Shown here: piece after piece, positions 22,132 to 35,934 of the stretch | Layout: every line of letters starts with the position of its first letter | Position numbering within the stretch: the first letter of the stretch is position 1 | Source of the DNA: Pyrrhosoma nymphula | Taxonomy: Eukaryota; Arthropoda; Insecta; Odonata; Coenagrionidae | DNA length: 64,000 bases | NCBI GenBank assembly: GCA_963573305.1 | Contig: OY754337.1 | Span: 76,955,094-77,019,093, forward strand | Direction of reading: 5' to 3' | Translations under genes and position numbers: made by a program | The notes under the pieces: model-generated | The model's input: only the letters and a program-made list of their open reading frames with translations | Databases searched by the model: none | What the model was told of the DNA's origin: nothing

Positions 22132-25100
22132 ATGTATCACCAGGCATTTATCTTAAATATTCTAAATTTCACCAAGGCCAATCACACATTTTTCTGTACA
22201 CCAAAAATAAGTTTTTACTTACTGTCAAAAAACATGCAAATAGCATAGTATTTTTTCTCTATAAGTATATTCAAGGATTCACTTTGAAGTACTTTTTAAA
22301 GGTTTATAGCTCAAAGAGTCATGGCAATATGAATTGCTAAAACTAGAGCCGTAAAACATATAGGGCTCAGCCCTAAGGCATCCACTTTTTCAATTCTAAA
22401 ACAGTTGAATGAGAAATTTTTTAATTACATATGGAAAATAAGGATCCCTGAACTCACGATATCACTAAACGCTACATTTGAGATGATGATAGTTGACGAT
22501 AAGGAGTAATCCTACGTTCATGTATAATACTACCTCAAGATTTTTTTATGAAAACTTAATGCTTGCAGCTCAGATGTAGGTATACTTGTGCAACTCATTT
22601 CATATCTAACCTGCTTCTTTTAAAAAAGAACTTATAAGAAAACAAATCCAAATTTAGAGAGAATATTTGGTGCTTCACTAAGTGAAACCCCCGAGGAAAC
22701 TAGGTACTTAGCATCATCTTTTAAAACATCTCTCTTACTCCACTAATCCAACTATTTTTCGAGAATTTACTAACTTTAATGAAAAACAACTGTACATATA
22801 TGCCCTGCAATTGACGAATGGTTATTTGGATGACACATTTGCTGCAGCTAAATTTTGTAATGTCTAATGCAAGGCAGTACATGAAAAAATTGTTGTATTT
22901 GATGTTAACCAGCTCTACAGACTAAACAGAACTGAATACCTTTTAGCATCAGCCACAGCATTCAAGTTTAATATATTGCACTCCCTAAACTTGAAGAGCT
23001 GTGCTTTTTCAAGTTAAAGCAATTTTACTATCTGAGGAAATATCGGAATAAAGTATTCTAATATCTCCAGGGGTAATAATATGTAGGGCTTGCATATATA
23101 TGTAAATAAATTAATCTTATGCACATCCAATGATGTCAGTGCATGAATTCTCTCAGCTGATACCTTTTTGAATTGTCAGTGCCAAACCATTGAAGCTTTT
23201 CACCTAATATGAAAGACTGTTATAATTATCTAATGGAAACAAACATTTGCACTCACTTTTTCTATGGTAAACAACTATGGTTTTTTTAACAGCAGTTGGC
23301 AGGATTATGTTTCAATTGATATGGTGTTGTCATAGATCCAAGATAACTATGAGCATAAGTGAAGCTAGTTTTTTTGTGGAAAGCAGACCTAAACTTGGCT
23401 CTCATGAAATTTGTCAAGAGCATTTCGTAAAATGCTATACTTCTTGTAAATTTTTTTGTTATGTATGTGATTGAAATAATCACAGTTACAGAAAATTTTA
23501 CAAATCATACCTCTGTTTCCAACGCATAAGATGCACTCATTACCCTTTCAATATGGCCAACTGCATATTTAAGATGTGCAATTGGTCATATTGAGAGGAT
23601 CATTTGTTATGACTTCCAATGTATCACTGTACTGTCATGCTGTATTCCATCCATTCCTTTCTTTGATCTATGGTGTTATTTGAGGAAAAATCAATGATTA
23701 CAATTGCCTCTGTGCAAAAAAAGTAACTGTTTAACCCCATACCGAGCTACAATTTTTACTACTTTTTCTTCCAATGAAAACCTTTTAATTCATACATGTA
23801 TACATAGATATAAATTATTTATTAAATTATGATAGTTCATTACTCTTGTCCACTAGACTCATACAGGTATGGTTTTGTAGATAGTTTATGAAATAACTTT
23901 TCCTTCTTATGAAAATTAACAGGGACAATTCACAATCACTTCAGTAGTATTTACTTCCTTTAGTATCTTTGAATTGTCCCCTGATTCTTCATACGTAATG
24001 GCTAGCCTCTTGAATTGAAGAAATGTATCTACTTCAGAATTTTTTTAAATTATTATTTTAATTTATACTATCTAAACTTGCTAACTTCTGCTAGACGCAA
24101 GCAGCTGCAGCTGTAAGCAAATAATGTAATTTCTACTTAGTTTAGTATGTGAAGTGCTGAACATCTTCAATACATAACTCAACACTACTTTCAATGAAAC
24201 TCTCTCTAGCATATTTAATTGGTAGACTGGTAACTGTGAACTGGTGGTTGGAAGGTATGGAGGACAATGTTCCTGATGACTATTGCGATTCATTCAGAAT
24301 ATGGTCTCAAGCTTCTTTGAATGAGTCAGAAAGTTAGTGCAGAGGCCACTGGAAAATTCTTCAAATGTAAAGCATTCCTTTAAAATGTCATTGTAGCCAG
24401 TTTGCCTAATTCTACTAGGGTGCTCCAACTACGTACTGAACCTTGACAACCAAAAGTGTTGCTATTCACTGAGATTGACAAGAAGTGCAATAGATTTCTA
24501 GATGGGGATGCTGCCAAATTCAACAAACACTCTTTACCCCTTACAATAATAATTAGTGATTAAGTCAGGATGTGAGGATTCAATTGAATCTTATCAAACC
24601 CATTGATTCGAGATTTGATCAAATCTTTTCAAAAAAGATTCGAACCCTGGTTGAGCAGGTGGCATATTTTCTACGGTGCTGTAAACTGTAAATCATTGTA
24701 AAATCTCGAATCAGAATTTTAACATCTATATGTCATTTTGCTACAAAAGTGTTGATAATTTGCATGGAAATTCAGGACGTCATAAATGTGTACATAAGCA
24801 GAGATTTTATGGTTATTAATCATGGAAAGTTTCACTTTAAAAATCTGCACATGCCCTCACACCTCCCAATGAATAATTTTAAAAACCAACGCACGCACCA
24901 CAGAATATCATGCCTGCCGTTTTTATTGTGTTCGACTGAAAGGCCGAACATTTTTCTTTGAACGACGCCACAGCCACAGAAAAATACATCTACACCAAAT
25001 TTGGAACGCTTTGTCAAGCAAAGCTTTTTTCATGCCATAGAAGTTGCAAAATTTTTACTTCAACATTTTTGTTGCTCTGTCATGCTGTGTTTTTGCACCG

Positions 25101-28100
25101 CAAATATGAGGCCATGCATTTTAAGCAGAGTCCTAAGTCATGACTGTTAAGCAAAATTAACCTTGGTCCTTTCTAAGCATTAATAAAGGAGTTATTTAGT
25201 TCTAAGCATGGATTAAATTAAAAAAGGGCAAAATTAAACTGCACTAAGAGATGAGATGGGAGTAGATGTTTATGTGATCAAATATTAAAAGAAAAGTGAG
25301 GAGGTTTTCTCCTTATCACGTCATTGCATTCAAAATCCAGCCTTTAGATTGACATTTATTGGAGTCACAGTTTAAGCTGCTTGGTGTCATTTTGCACTAA
25401 ATTCAGATTTTTATTCATATTGCCCTATTATGTATTTACATTTATGAATATTAAGAGCTAATATTTTACTCTTCCTTTTTGCCAAAAATCAATAGAATAG
25501 AAACCACTTGGGCCACGAGTATTCGTGTAAGGCTATTTTGGAATCACCCATTAGTGACATTAGGGATTACTTTCCAAAGAAACATTTAGTTGATAAAGGT
25601 GGAATTTCTATCTCTTGCGGCCCATAAAAAAAACTATCAGTTCCAGCCTGTCGCAGCAAAAGCCTGAAATTTCAACCAAAAGTAATCACAGAAAGTTTTT
25701 GAAATGCCTTCTACGAAAATACCTTTGGACTGCTCTAGTGTCAGTGTTTTTAAAGAGAGTCTAAATAAATAATAAAATTTAATAATTAAAGAAACAGATT
25801 AGATCCTAACAGGCTGAGAATTCTCCATTCCATAAGCAAAAATTAACTAAGTAGTTACTCGTGTTCCCTTAGCTTTCTTTAGCATTCTTAATTTAAGAAT
25901 TAATAAATGCCACGGTGAAACAAATTGCTGCTCAATTATATGTCTCCTTTAATGGTAAGTTATTTGATTTGTGAATGAGGAAAAAACCTTGAGAAACCTT
26001 ATGGTAAATAAATTTACAAGAAAATCAAAAATGGATTAGGATTTGTTTTATCCATGTATATGTACTGATGATAAAGAAAAGGAACTGGGTTTTATAATTA
26101 GGTTAAAGCAGGATTCAGATTCAAGATTTGGTAATTGAGATTCAATAAAAAGAAGATTTGGATTCGATAAATTCTGGATTTGACCCATCAAAAATGATAT
26201 TGCTTCATAATTTAACATATATTTATGCATATTAATTTATTCATCATCATAAACATAATCTATGTTATCTTATTGTCAAAATTTCATAATGAGATAAAGA
26301 GGGTACCAAAGACTTGAGCCCTGGATTACAATGCAAAAGACAGCTACAAACAGAATATATTACTGGGTACTTCCCCACTCATCTTTGGCTCCTGAGTTAT
26401 TTAGCCATGCTCCAACTTCAATGAAAGTAGGCAACACAAGCAGTAAATTTACATAACAAGTCATAACGTACAACACACCAATTTAAAGAGACTCTATCAT
26501 TACACTGCTCTAACTCCTCACACTGCCATAGTTATTAGTCACCCATCGCACTCCAGCTCTCAATTTTTGTTATTGCGCTATACAAATCTTTAATGAACTA
26601 TACACTCTCTTCCCATGTTACTGCTAAACCTTTGCACACACTCATCTTTTTGCAGTCTTCTCTTAACCTCCTGTAAAATTATGCTCAACACTTATGAATC
26701 TCAGTATAAAGTGTCAAATCAAGAGACAAACACTTGCATGCGTGACTCCATTGTTGCTAAATCACTCCCAGTGACTACTTGACTAGCATGCAATCATTTA
26801 AAATTGAACATATGACCGGCTCCCTGTGCGTTGGAATGACAAATTAAGGAACATAGACACCCTGGAATGGCTTCTTTTGGCCCAGATTGGTGTATAGATG
26901 TTAGCACCTCACTCTTTCACCATTTTCTGAGTTGTGTTCGACTCTGGTAGCTCTGCTGTGCAGACAAACTGTTGCCCTTTAAAGTTATATTTCCATGACA
27001 TGGAGTTATACTTGGCCATCACTGTGCAGTGTTGCGTTAGAAATGGGATGTTCATCTTTGAATAAAAAAAGTGCACGATATTGACATATTTAGTGATATG
27101 TGTGAGTGCGATTTAAAATTCAATCCATCTGATTTTTTCTTGTGTGTTAAGGCTTAGCTTAAAAAAATTATACCATCAGTTCACATTAGAAAAGAATATG
27201 CTCATTCTCATTTTTCAATATGCTAAGGAATTTAGGGTTCCTCCTTTGAACCAACCAATAGTAATTTAAGGTCCAATCCCAATACACGAGGCTGGCGAAA
27301 TGTTTTTTTTTAATACTTCACATAATCAGTTGTTAAACTGACTTGTGTTTGCTCAACATGAAATCTTTCTGGATAACCTGATTTATGAAACCATTTAAGG
27401 AATAGAGCTGTTCTATTTACATGAGATTATATTATAACATTTTAACGAAATTTTTTACAGGTCTTTTATAAAAAAAACTTAGCCATGGGTAACAGTCATT
27501 AGTCCCTTTTTAAGAAGTCATCTCCAGTTTTAGGCAATACTGAATTCAGCTATTGCCACTGCCACCCCTGTTCCACTCTATAAAAGTACCACTGTCCAAT
27601 CAACTATTGTAGCAATATCCACCAATCCCATGGTGCTAAGGTCGTAAATGACCCATAATACAAATTCAAATGATTCAGGCCAGGGTTAATGGAATCGTGA
27701 TAATTCCAGACTAGAAATAAAGGTATCTGTGCTTTTGAACATAGGTTCCAAGCTCCGTTTTTGGTGGAAAAGTATATATGTATACTGATATTGCAGCTGT
27801 GAACCGTCAGCTGTATCCCAAGTAATGCTGGCATGTATGCATTAAAGTTTTTTTCTGTTCATGGCAACTCAAGTTCATAATTTATAATTAATTAAACTGT
27901 TATTTGATGTCAATTCTTGGCCTTGAATGAGGTGGACCTCACTTTGGCATTTTTGGAAAATGGTGTATCCAGTTGAATGTGGTTGAGTGAAACACCAGGA
28001 AATTTTGACTGAGTCAAAAATACCTTCAGGCTAATAAAAATGGAATTTCCAAAATTAATAATACATATAAGTGGATACTTATCATTAATATTTGCCTTTA

Positions 28101-29290
28101 AAAGCGTAGACCAGTAGGTTTTATTAAAATAATGTTGTGAACTTCGACTTGTTGGTCTTATGGCCATTGGTTTTGGTTTGAAAGGGCCCAACATCTTTGA
28201 ACATCTTCCTGTCCCTAATCTACTCCCCACCATCAGTATTCCAGTCAGGAAATATTGCTAACAGTTGCATGATATATGAATTCCATCGGAACAGAGCAAC
28301 CAAAATGGAAAAATTAGCTGTTCAAAACTTATAGAGATTCTTTATCAATATTGCTAATTATAACTGACTTGTATAGGCAGAAAGTTTCATAAAAACTATG
28401 AGAAAAAATAGCAAACAATTCATCAATTTTATTACTCACACTAATGCAAACTGTTTTGAGTTCCATGTGTGTGTGTGGGGGAAAATGGCAGTAATGACTT
28501 ATCTCGTGAGAGGAAAATAAAATATAAAATCTAGCATTGAGTCTCAGATGTTGTCATGAGATTTTTCAATTAGATGTGAAAAGTAATTTAGCCTTCATCG
28601 CAATAGGAGCAACATACAGAGCACTAGGTGGCACGGTAAAATTTTCATGACCCATAAAAATTCGTGGGAAAAGTGGAGAAAGTTAGAGCCACATCCAACC
28701 AATTTATCAAAAGCAATTACTTTATGAATGATAGGCTTTTTATTTAATACATCCCCTTCATATTTATTTATTGAGGGAACTGGATATTTTAGTTTCAATA
28801 TTAAGGATTGAATATGTCTGTCTGCCCGTTAATCCAAGAAAAATAATATTTTTTGGAATAAATTGTTATATTTTTGATTTTTCAAGAAGAGAATTCCTTG
28901 AATCGGGAGATTAAAGTTAGAGATTATTTTTTCAAGATTTTATGTGAATGCATACTTGAACTTTAAGTTGTGTGCATATTTTTGTATATAAAATGTTCAA
29001 TTTTAGCATTTCTGAAGATGCTGAAAAAATTTGTAAGCTGTATGGATTGTTTATTTGAAAATATGTTAATTTCTTATGGATTGTTTATTTGAAATTATGT
29101 TCATTTCTTTTGAATGATGATTACAAAGTGCTTTATTTTTTTATTCTATTACATGACTTGTCTTTCGATCAAAATGTCAGACTTATGCATGCTCCTTTTA
29201 TTGTACTGCCATGGGTTGTGATGAATTACCTTTGTATTATACTGGAGAAATGTTCATTTTGATTTTGTGGTTGGTTTTCCATTACCAAAT

Positions 29291-29480
29291 TACCATATTT
29301 GACAGTACACAAGATGCACTGGCATATAAATAAGACCCACCCTCATTTCAGTATGGCACACTCAAGAAAAGTAACTGCATTAGCCTGTGGGAGGCCGTAC
29401 TTTCACATGTAGGACCCGGGGGTGATTTTTAGCCCTAATTTTAGAAAAAAGGTGCATTTCATATGCAGTCAAATGTGGTA
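29291..29480. mobile_element. Possible 190-bp MITE
   Basis: TACCATATTTGAC (29291-29303) is mirrored by GTCAAATGTGGTA (29468-29480), 12 of 13 matching, with weaker inverted similarity continuing inward (AAGATGCAC versus GTGCATTTC). No clear target duplication. Confidence 0.35.
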
Positions 29481-32400
29481 GCTACTCGGAAGAAAATGAA
29501 AAGATTCACTTAAAGTGACTCATTATCACCACATCATCAAGTAAGGGGTTGTTAAATACCAAGCATTATCATTGAATCAGTTATTACTGTAATGGGCTTT
29601 CTGGGATATGTCTGTTCTCAACAATCCCATAAGCCTTCGCCACTAATTCTTATTGTTGTGAATGTACTACATGATTCTTTTAGTCATATTTTGTTGCAAA
29701 TAGGCACCTGTATAAGCTGCTGTCTTGGTATATTTCTTAGAACTTCAGTAACTTAAAAAGGTCAATAGATGTAACCAAAGGAACAATTATCCACCTCAGG
29801 GGATAGTAGATTTGGACAGCATGATTAGAGTAGAAACACATTTTACTATTTTCTCAAATCTTTTGGAAGTACTTGTGGTAATCAGTCTGATAAGTGAATA
29901 ATGGATTTTAGTTTCTGGGTCCAGTAATGTAATTTAGCTGTAGGTGACTCAAGTATTATTTCTATCATAAAAATGATGCTGGAATTTGCTGTGATAAGGC
30001 TGTGTGCTGTTAGCATTATGGGAAGTGTATTAATAAATATTTGTCAGAATGATCCTGCAGTTATTTTTATTTCAAACCTACTTCACGGTTAAGTGAATTC
30101 AGTATTTTCATCATGACTCAAGATGGATGGATTACTTTGGTAACATTTCAACCTACAGTGAAATGTGCAAAATATCAAGCACATTGGAAATGAATGAGAA
30201 ATGTGTTTATTACAGTATGGTGAAATTGATGACGTCAAACTACGTCAAACCGAATGAACTACTGGTGCAAGAGTCTGGCTGAGATTATTATCGACACCAG
30301 TCTATTTCATTATGTTGCTGGAGAGTTGGTGAGATTTTTGCCATTGTAGCTGAAGGGTTTATGAGATTTGCTTAAAAGAAGTCAATAAAAAATTAACTAA
30401 AATTGGCGAATTAATTAATAATGCCTTTGTAGGTGAGTAACTTTGTTATGTTTGTGAACTAGAAGATTGAAGAATACCATCTCTTGAGGTACAAGAATAT
30501 CCCTCACTATAAAGAATTGAACATTAGTTGAGAGTAGGGATGGTTCAGTTTTCGGTTCCACCAGTTCTTGAGCTTGGAACCAAAATGAAAAGAACCACAA
30601 TCCTCGGCGAGAAAACTACATCAATAAGCATTAAACCCTGAAAGTGGAGTCTGTGAATTAAAACCAGGTGAAATGTCCTAATTTAGCACATTAAGCTTCC
30701 TGCGAAGTAATTATAATCAATCAGAAAAGGGATACATGATTCATTTAAGTCAGTTTCAATACTCGTAAGTGATGACAACCTTATGCAGCGTTTTCTGAGT
30801 TTTAGGAGTCATAGATTACCGCCATCTTGAGTGGATGTGAGCCTACATTTTTTTCGTGAGTTATACTGCATTGTTATTCCGAAAATATATTTATTGTGTT
30901 ACACATTACTTCCTTCAAGTCTGCCAGCACGCATATTTTTTTCATTTGTTCTCGACTCGCCTTGCAATAGACAGCTGATGGCGGTTATTTCGAAAAATGA
31001 AAAACACTTTAAACACCCAGCTGCAAATGGTGAGCTACTCCAATATGCTTCTTGTTGGTATTATTGTTAAACCGATTTCCTTTTCCTGATGCAAGGGCCA
31101 CGTTCAGTCAGGTAAGCACTGACTCATAGTACTATACTGAGGTACAACAACATTTTTTGATGAACATTCCTTTTTCTTGTTTACTGAACTCAGTCAAATC
31201 CAACAGCGGCCTAGCTGGTAAAATTGGGCCGAACTTCTTTTTCACTTGAATTCCCACAGAATGTCTTCTTATTTGTGGAAATACTTAACAATACGTGTAA
31301 GATGCAGAAAATGAGTTCAAATCATGCAACTTTACAGTAGAGCCCTCCATACACTATCTCTGTATCTACCGTTCACTCAAATCGGAAATTAGAAGAGAAT
31401 ATTTCCGGAAATAATTTATAAAACAAAAAAGTGCCAGGTTTTTGCATTTTCTGAGTCCTCTCTGAATTTTCAAGGAGAAAATATTTTGTCTCATTATGAT
31501 AAAAATTTTCACACAGCGCATATGAAATGTTTTTAACTCTGCTTCTTAACTTTCAGCTCTTTTGAATATGCCAAAAAAAGTTCTTATCAACTTTGTTAAA
31601 TTTTTCTTAGGATTGGAATTTCCTAAAAGCACGATCCTTCTCTTCTTTAAAGCTCTTTAGCCGCCGTTTTTCAAAACTATCTCCAACATTTACCCACATA
31701 GCTGTTAATTTTTTAAGAATTGCCATTCAAAGGAATGTTACGTACGTTTATAGCGCAATTGTGACCTGGCCGTATTTGCCAGTTGAAGTGCAGTGTTGCC
31801 ACTTAGGGGTTCGTAGGCCCGTGATGACTTGTTTGTTTGTCTGTCATCAGCGGATGGTTTTTATACCTTGGGCTCGTAAAATGGCTGTATTAAAAAAATA
31901 CAAAGTAGGGCATTGTTTGAAAGAGGCCCGTGAAGATAGTAAGATGCTACCGCTGTGAGGAGAGGTATCAAATCCAGCAAAAATCGCATAATAAATCACT
32001 ATGTCCAGGCACTTGATCGTATCGTTATTTGAAGGAGTTACTCTGGTAAACTCCGTTATTGGTCGTTATCTTCATAAGACCCCCTATCGAGCCTAGCCTT
32101 TAAGTCCCGAGTTTACGACGATGTGGCAACGTGGCCGAACTGTGCCCCCCTGAGAGGAGGAGCAATAACCTCCCCAAGCGGCCCTCCCTGCCCGTAGCTG
32201 GGCGAGTTGGACCCACGGAAGGAAAATCTTGACCTGCGAAAAGGATTATTTCCAAGGGGAGGGGTAGGGTTTCTTTTCTTGTGATGTGTGAGTAAGAAGA
32301 AAATGGAGATCTGCGAAGCTCAGACGCGCCAAGATCCCTCGCACACGACAGATGTAAGCAGCCACGGAAAACAAGCCTATCTTAGGTCTCAATCCCCGGA

Positions 32401-33871
32401 GTTCCTTTCGTTTCTTATGAGTATTTTAATTTATACGCGTATTCATTAACGTAATTGTTTTTCAAATGTTTGACACATTTGCGTTATCTGGAAGTTCTTG
32501 TGATATCGCAATCTATATTATATTTGAAATGGTGTAATATATTCTGGATCGAAACTAGATCACTCAATTTTGCTCTGAAGTAACCGATAAAGTCAGGCTC
32601 AAATTTGAGCGTACAACTGTCCTTGCAAAGCATTATGGGAAAACATTTTCTATGGGCGATATATTTCTGTGCAAACAATAGTTTACTTTTACAATTATGA
32701 GCTTTGAATTTCAAATTCTTTTAGCAAATAATTTCGTGATAATTCGAGGCTCAGAAAGAAGGACGTGCAGATTGAAAAACGCACCTTTCGCACTCATCTC
32801 ATCCTTCTTTTGAATTCGGTCGTTTTATTATCCAATGCAGAACTTCAAATAGGTACGTGTATATTATGTATTCACTAATGACATTATACCGTATATGAAT
32901 GACTTGAGCTGGTTGATCTTAGATTAGTGGTAGTATTAGGTTCAAGTGGTCACCCTCTTGCTTCACCGCCATTACTGCGTTTTCCATTCGCCATAGGTCA
33001 GATTTTTCTCATGCGACATTTATAGAAAAAACATTCGTAATAGCACTTTCTACAATGCGTTTTGTGGCTTTTTTCCAAACTTAATTACCTATAAGCAGCA
33101 AATATTTTTTGACGAAGTAAAAAAAATTGAACCAATGTCCTGTAAAAAGTACAGAATTAATTATGACGTTTTGAAAGTAATAGGAATTTTGGTACCGCAA
33201 GGACTCCCAGACTAAGAAAATCAAAATGCTATATATTTAGGATTAACCTATTGTAAGCTTATAACGCTAATTAATACGAGTAGGAAACTAATAAAAAATG
33301 AAACGAGTAAGGGGGATGTAAGCCAAAGAAGTGGGCATTTTGTTTCCGCGCTTCCTAGCTGCTGTGAACAAGAGATCATGTAAGTTTTCACATGTATGGA
33401 CCGCTTCCACACATTCACATAATATGCGGAAACAGCTCGACCGACCACAATGCTACTTATTCGCTCCCAGTGGAATAAGAAGCCGCTGCTCCCTTCCATT
33501 GTCACTTTTTGGCAGTTTAGGACCTTTCCTCGGGCGAGGGTGATGGAAGGGGCTTCCTTTGGTTCGGAATGTTTATTGCTCTCTCAGGAAAGATTGGAAG
33601 GACCAAAGGGGTGGTGCCTCTATGCAAAGATCCTCGCTATTAGAGTTAACTCACTAACTGAGTAGATTGAAAGAGGAATTTGAGAGACTAGAAAAGTGAA
33701 ATTATTGGTTTTATTGAAACTATCATTGGAGGTTCAGCCAACCGTATCGTTACGTCTACTCCAAAACCATGAATCACAAAATTGTACAATTGCGAGCTGT
33801 GAGACTCTCTTAGTTAAATTTGACTGAATGACGGGAGCTATATGTACTCCTCACCGACTAGACGGAAACAT

Positions 33872-33940
33872 ATGGATAGATAAATAGATAAACGTCTTTA
33901 TTGGGGCGAGATTGAGGCTTTAAAATTCACTTCTTCCATC
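33872..33940 (-). repeat. 3' end of the same LINE family as 19640-19745, inverted
   Basis: On the minus strand it ends CCCCAATAAAGACGTTTATC followed by TATTTATCTATCC, matching the 19.7-kb copy. It is heavily 5'-truncated. Confidence 0.65.
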
Positions 33941-34049
33941 ATCCCTTCACAGAGTACGAGGCTTACGTGATTCACTTTTCGGAGGGGGAATTATCGGTAA
34001 GGTTGAAATGGAGTGCGTAAGGCATAGGATACAGGCGATCGGTGGCCTT

Positions 34050-35083
34050 AGTCCAGTCTGTGGAGAGAAAAAAGTGTCATTTATGACGTTGTCTTGATAC
34101 AGGTTAAGAATAGTCAAATGTTGTAGGGAAGGGAGAGTTATATATACCTATATATTTTTAAACTTCGAACTAGACCGTTATAAACAAATTACAGGGGTTC
34201 AAAGTTGGCTAAAAACGGGTTTTCAATTCTACAAGGCAAGGTATTCACTTTAGGAAAAAATGTTTCAAATGTTTTTTGTAGACAATTAAAAAACGCATCA
34301 TTTGAGCTATGGTAAGTTTATTTGCGATAATTATTTATTGCAAAAATGACTTTTTTAATACTTTTTTGCTTTGTGATTAAGGCCCCCATTATGACAAAAA
34401 AATAGGAATTATAAAGCCAATTTGGTTAATTTGTTGCTGAGTTATTCCATTTGTTTATTAAAAACATGTCTAATGTTCAATGCTGTAACGTTTTATTGGA
34501 TTAACATACAGGGTCGCATAAAAGCTCATTCTCTTCGTAAAGGTCCAAAATTTAATAATATTAAAGAAAAATTGAAAAAAATTATTTTCAACCCCTCAAA
34601 TAACGCTTACAAAAAAGGGCGTTTTTTTTAAATAAATAAATCTGGGGCCACCCCCATAAACTGTAGATATTTTTTCTTCAAGATTTGAGTAGCTGAGGTC
34701 GAAACAAAGAATGTAAAAAACAAAAAGCTATTTTTCGACCAATAGCAACCGAGATAAGACTTTTTTTTTCAAAAAATCACTGCTCCGTTGTTTATAACAA
34801 TGAATAAATAAATCTGACGGCATTTGGACCTCAAAGACTTATATTTTCAATATCTATTGTCAGATTTACAAAAATTTACTTGTAAGTGTTAAAAAACATG
34901 AATGAAATATAGCGAAGAAAAACAAGGCCGGTCGGCCGCGGTGGTGGGGGTAGCGCGACGACAGCTCTCGCGCGCGCGAGAGAAAACTGAGTTTGCTACT
35001 TCAAATCTGCTGCGCTCGGAAAAATCTCTCGAATCTCGGACAGTTCTGAACCAATTTTGATGTTTTTTATACTCTGGGGTACC
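34050..35083 (+). repeat. Left inverted arm
   Basis: Matches the reverse complement of 35935-36970 almost throughout. Contains an 18-bp perfect palindrome of CTCTCGCGCGCGCGAGAG at 34965-34982. A 69-codon frame at 34422-34631 recurs in the other arm; I see no known domain in it and treat it as chance. Confidence 0.9.
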
Positions 35084-35450
35084 TCAAAAAGTTATGAAAA
35101 TTGGTCAACTTACTTTTTATATAAATATTATATTTTATGTTGTATTAAACCATGTTTTAAAGTTTTAAATTTTTGGTCTGGTTTAATTGTAATTTTTATT
35201 GAACATATTCTATTTAAACTTATAAAAGTTATATATATATATACTTTTATCACAGTTTATTAATGTACTTTATTATTAACAATCTCAAAAATATTTAAAT
35301 AATAGTTATAAAACTTTTTTCAATTTTTTTCAAACAAAATAAATAATTTTTATTATATATTGTTTTATTATATATTGTTTTATTATCTATTGTAGTAACA
35401 ACGGGTTTTTCGCACGATTCTCCGAAGACGATTTAATTCCAGCTGACGTA

Positions 35451-35705
35451 TTGCAAAATATTTCTTGGAAATGTGAGACAGGGTGTGGCAAAAAATGTGG
35501 GTGTCACAAGCATGGCCTAAAATGCACTCGCTTCTATGGAAATTGTCACGGAGAATCTTGCGAAAATATCGAAGTTTCTACAGCAAATGAAATTCTAGGG
35601 ATAGATATTGACGATAATGATTTTGTAAATGACTCAAATATTGTAAACGATGAAGAAATCGAAGATATAGATGTGTCTGAACATAAAAGAATAAAATTGT
35701 ATTAA
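35451..35705 (+). CDS. Small Cys-rich (CXC-like) protein or terminal exon
   Basis: The frame is open from about 35397, just after an acceptor-like TATCTATTGTAG, to a TAA at 35703-35705; there is no ATG, so it may be a 3' exon rather than a whole gene. It reads SWKCETGCGKKCGCHKHGLK followed by C-T-R-F-Y-G-N-C-H-G-E-S-C, a CX3CX3CXCX6CX6CX4C pattern like a Tesmin/TSO1 CXC zinc-binding motif. An Asp/Glu-rich tail and a basic end (K-R-I-K-L) follow. Similar Cys-rich tails occur on uncharacterised arthropod transposon-associated proteins, as far as I recall. Function is unknown. Confidence 0.5.
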   Translation: MQNISWKCETGCGKKCGCHKHGLKCTRFYGNCHGESCENIEVSTANEILGIDIDDNDFVNDSNIVNDEEIEDIDVSEHKRIKLY

Positions 35706-35934
35706 ATTCTGTATTTTTTCTTTTCTTTGAATTGTAATATGTATCTTTTATACGTAAAAATGATTAATAATAATAAAATACTATTTTTATGTCAAATAAA
35801 TAAACACTATTACTTTTTTATGACTATTTCAACATTTTTCTATAAGTTAAAATAAGTATAATTTTACATTTATAGCATTTCAGCTGGAAATATTAATATT
35901 TTTTACAAACTAACAATGTCATTGTTAATAAAAT

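Larger units (their letters stand above)
21764..33871. other. 12-kb AT-rich intergenic region, no gene recognised
   Basis: No open frame above about 110 codons and no protein motif was seen on either strand. The first few hundred bases probably include the Abcd1 3' UTR. A block at 31740-32400 is GC-richer than its surroundings and unassigned. Words such as GATTCAA and AGATTTG recur near 24570-24650 and 26100-26190 and may be an old repeat. Nothing else can be supported. Confidence 0.5.

Noticed and set aside
34422..34631. Conserved 69-codon ORF present twice (also 36386-36604)
   Set aside because: The two copies are simply the mirrored arms of one inverted repeat; no codon-level signal or domain.
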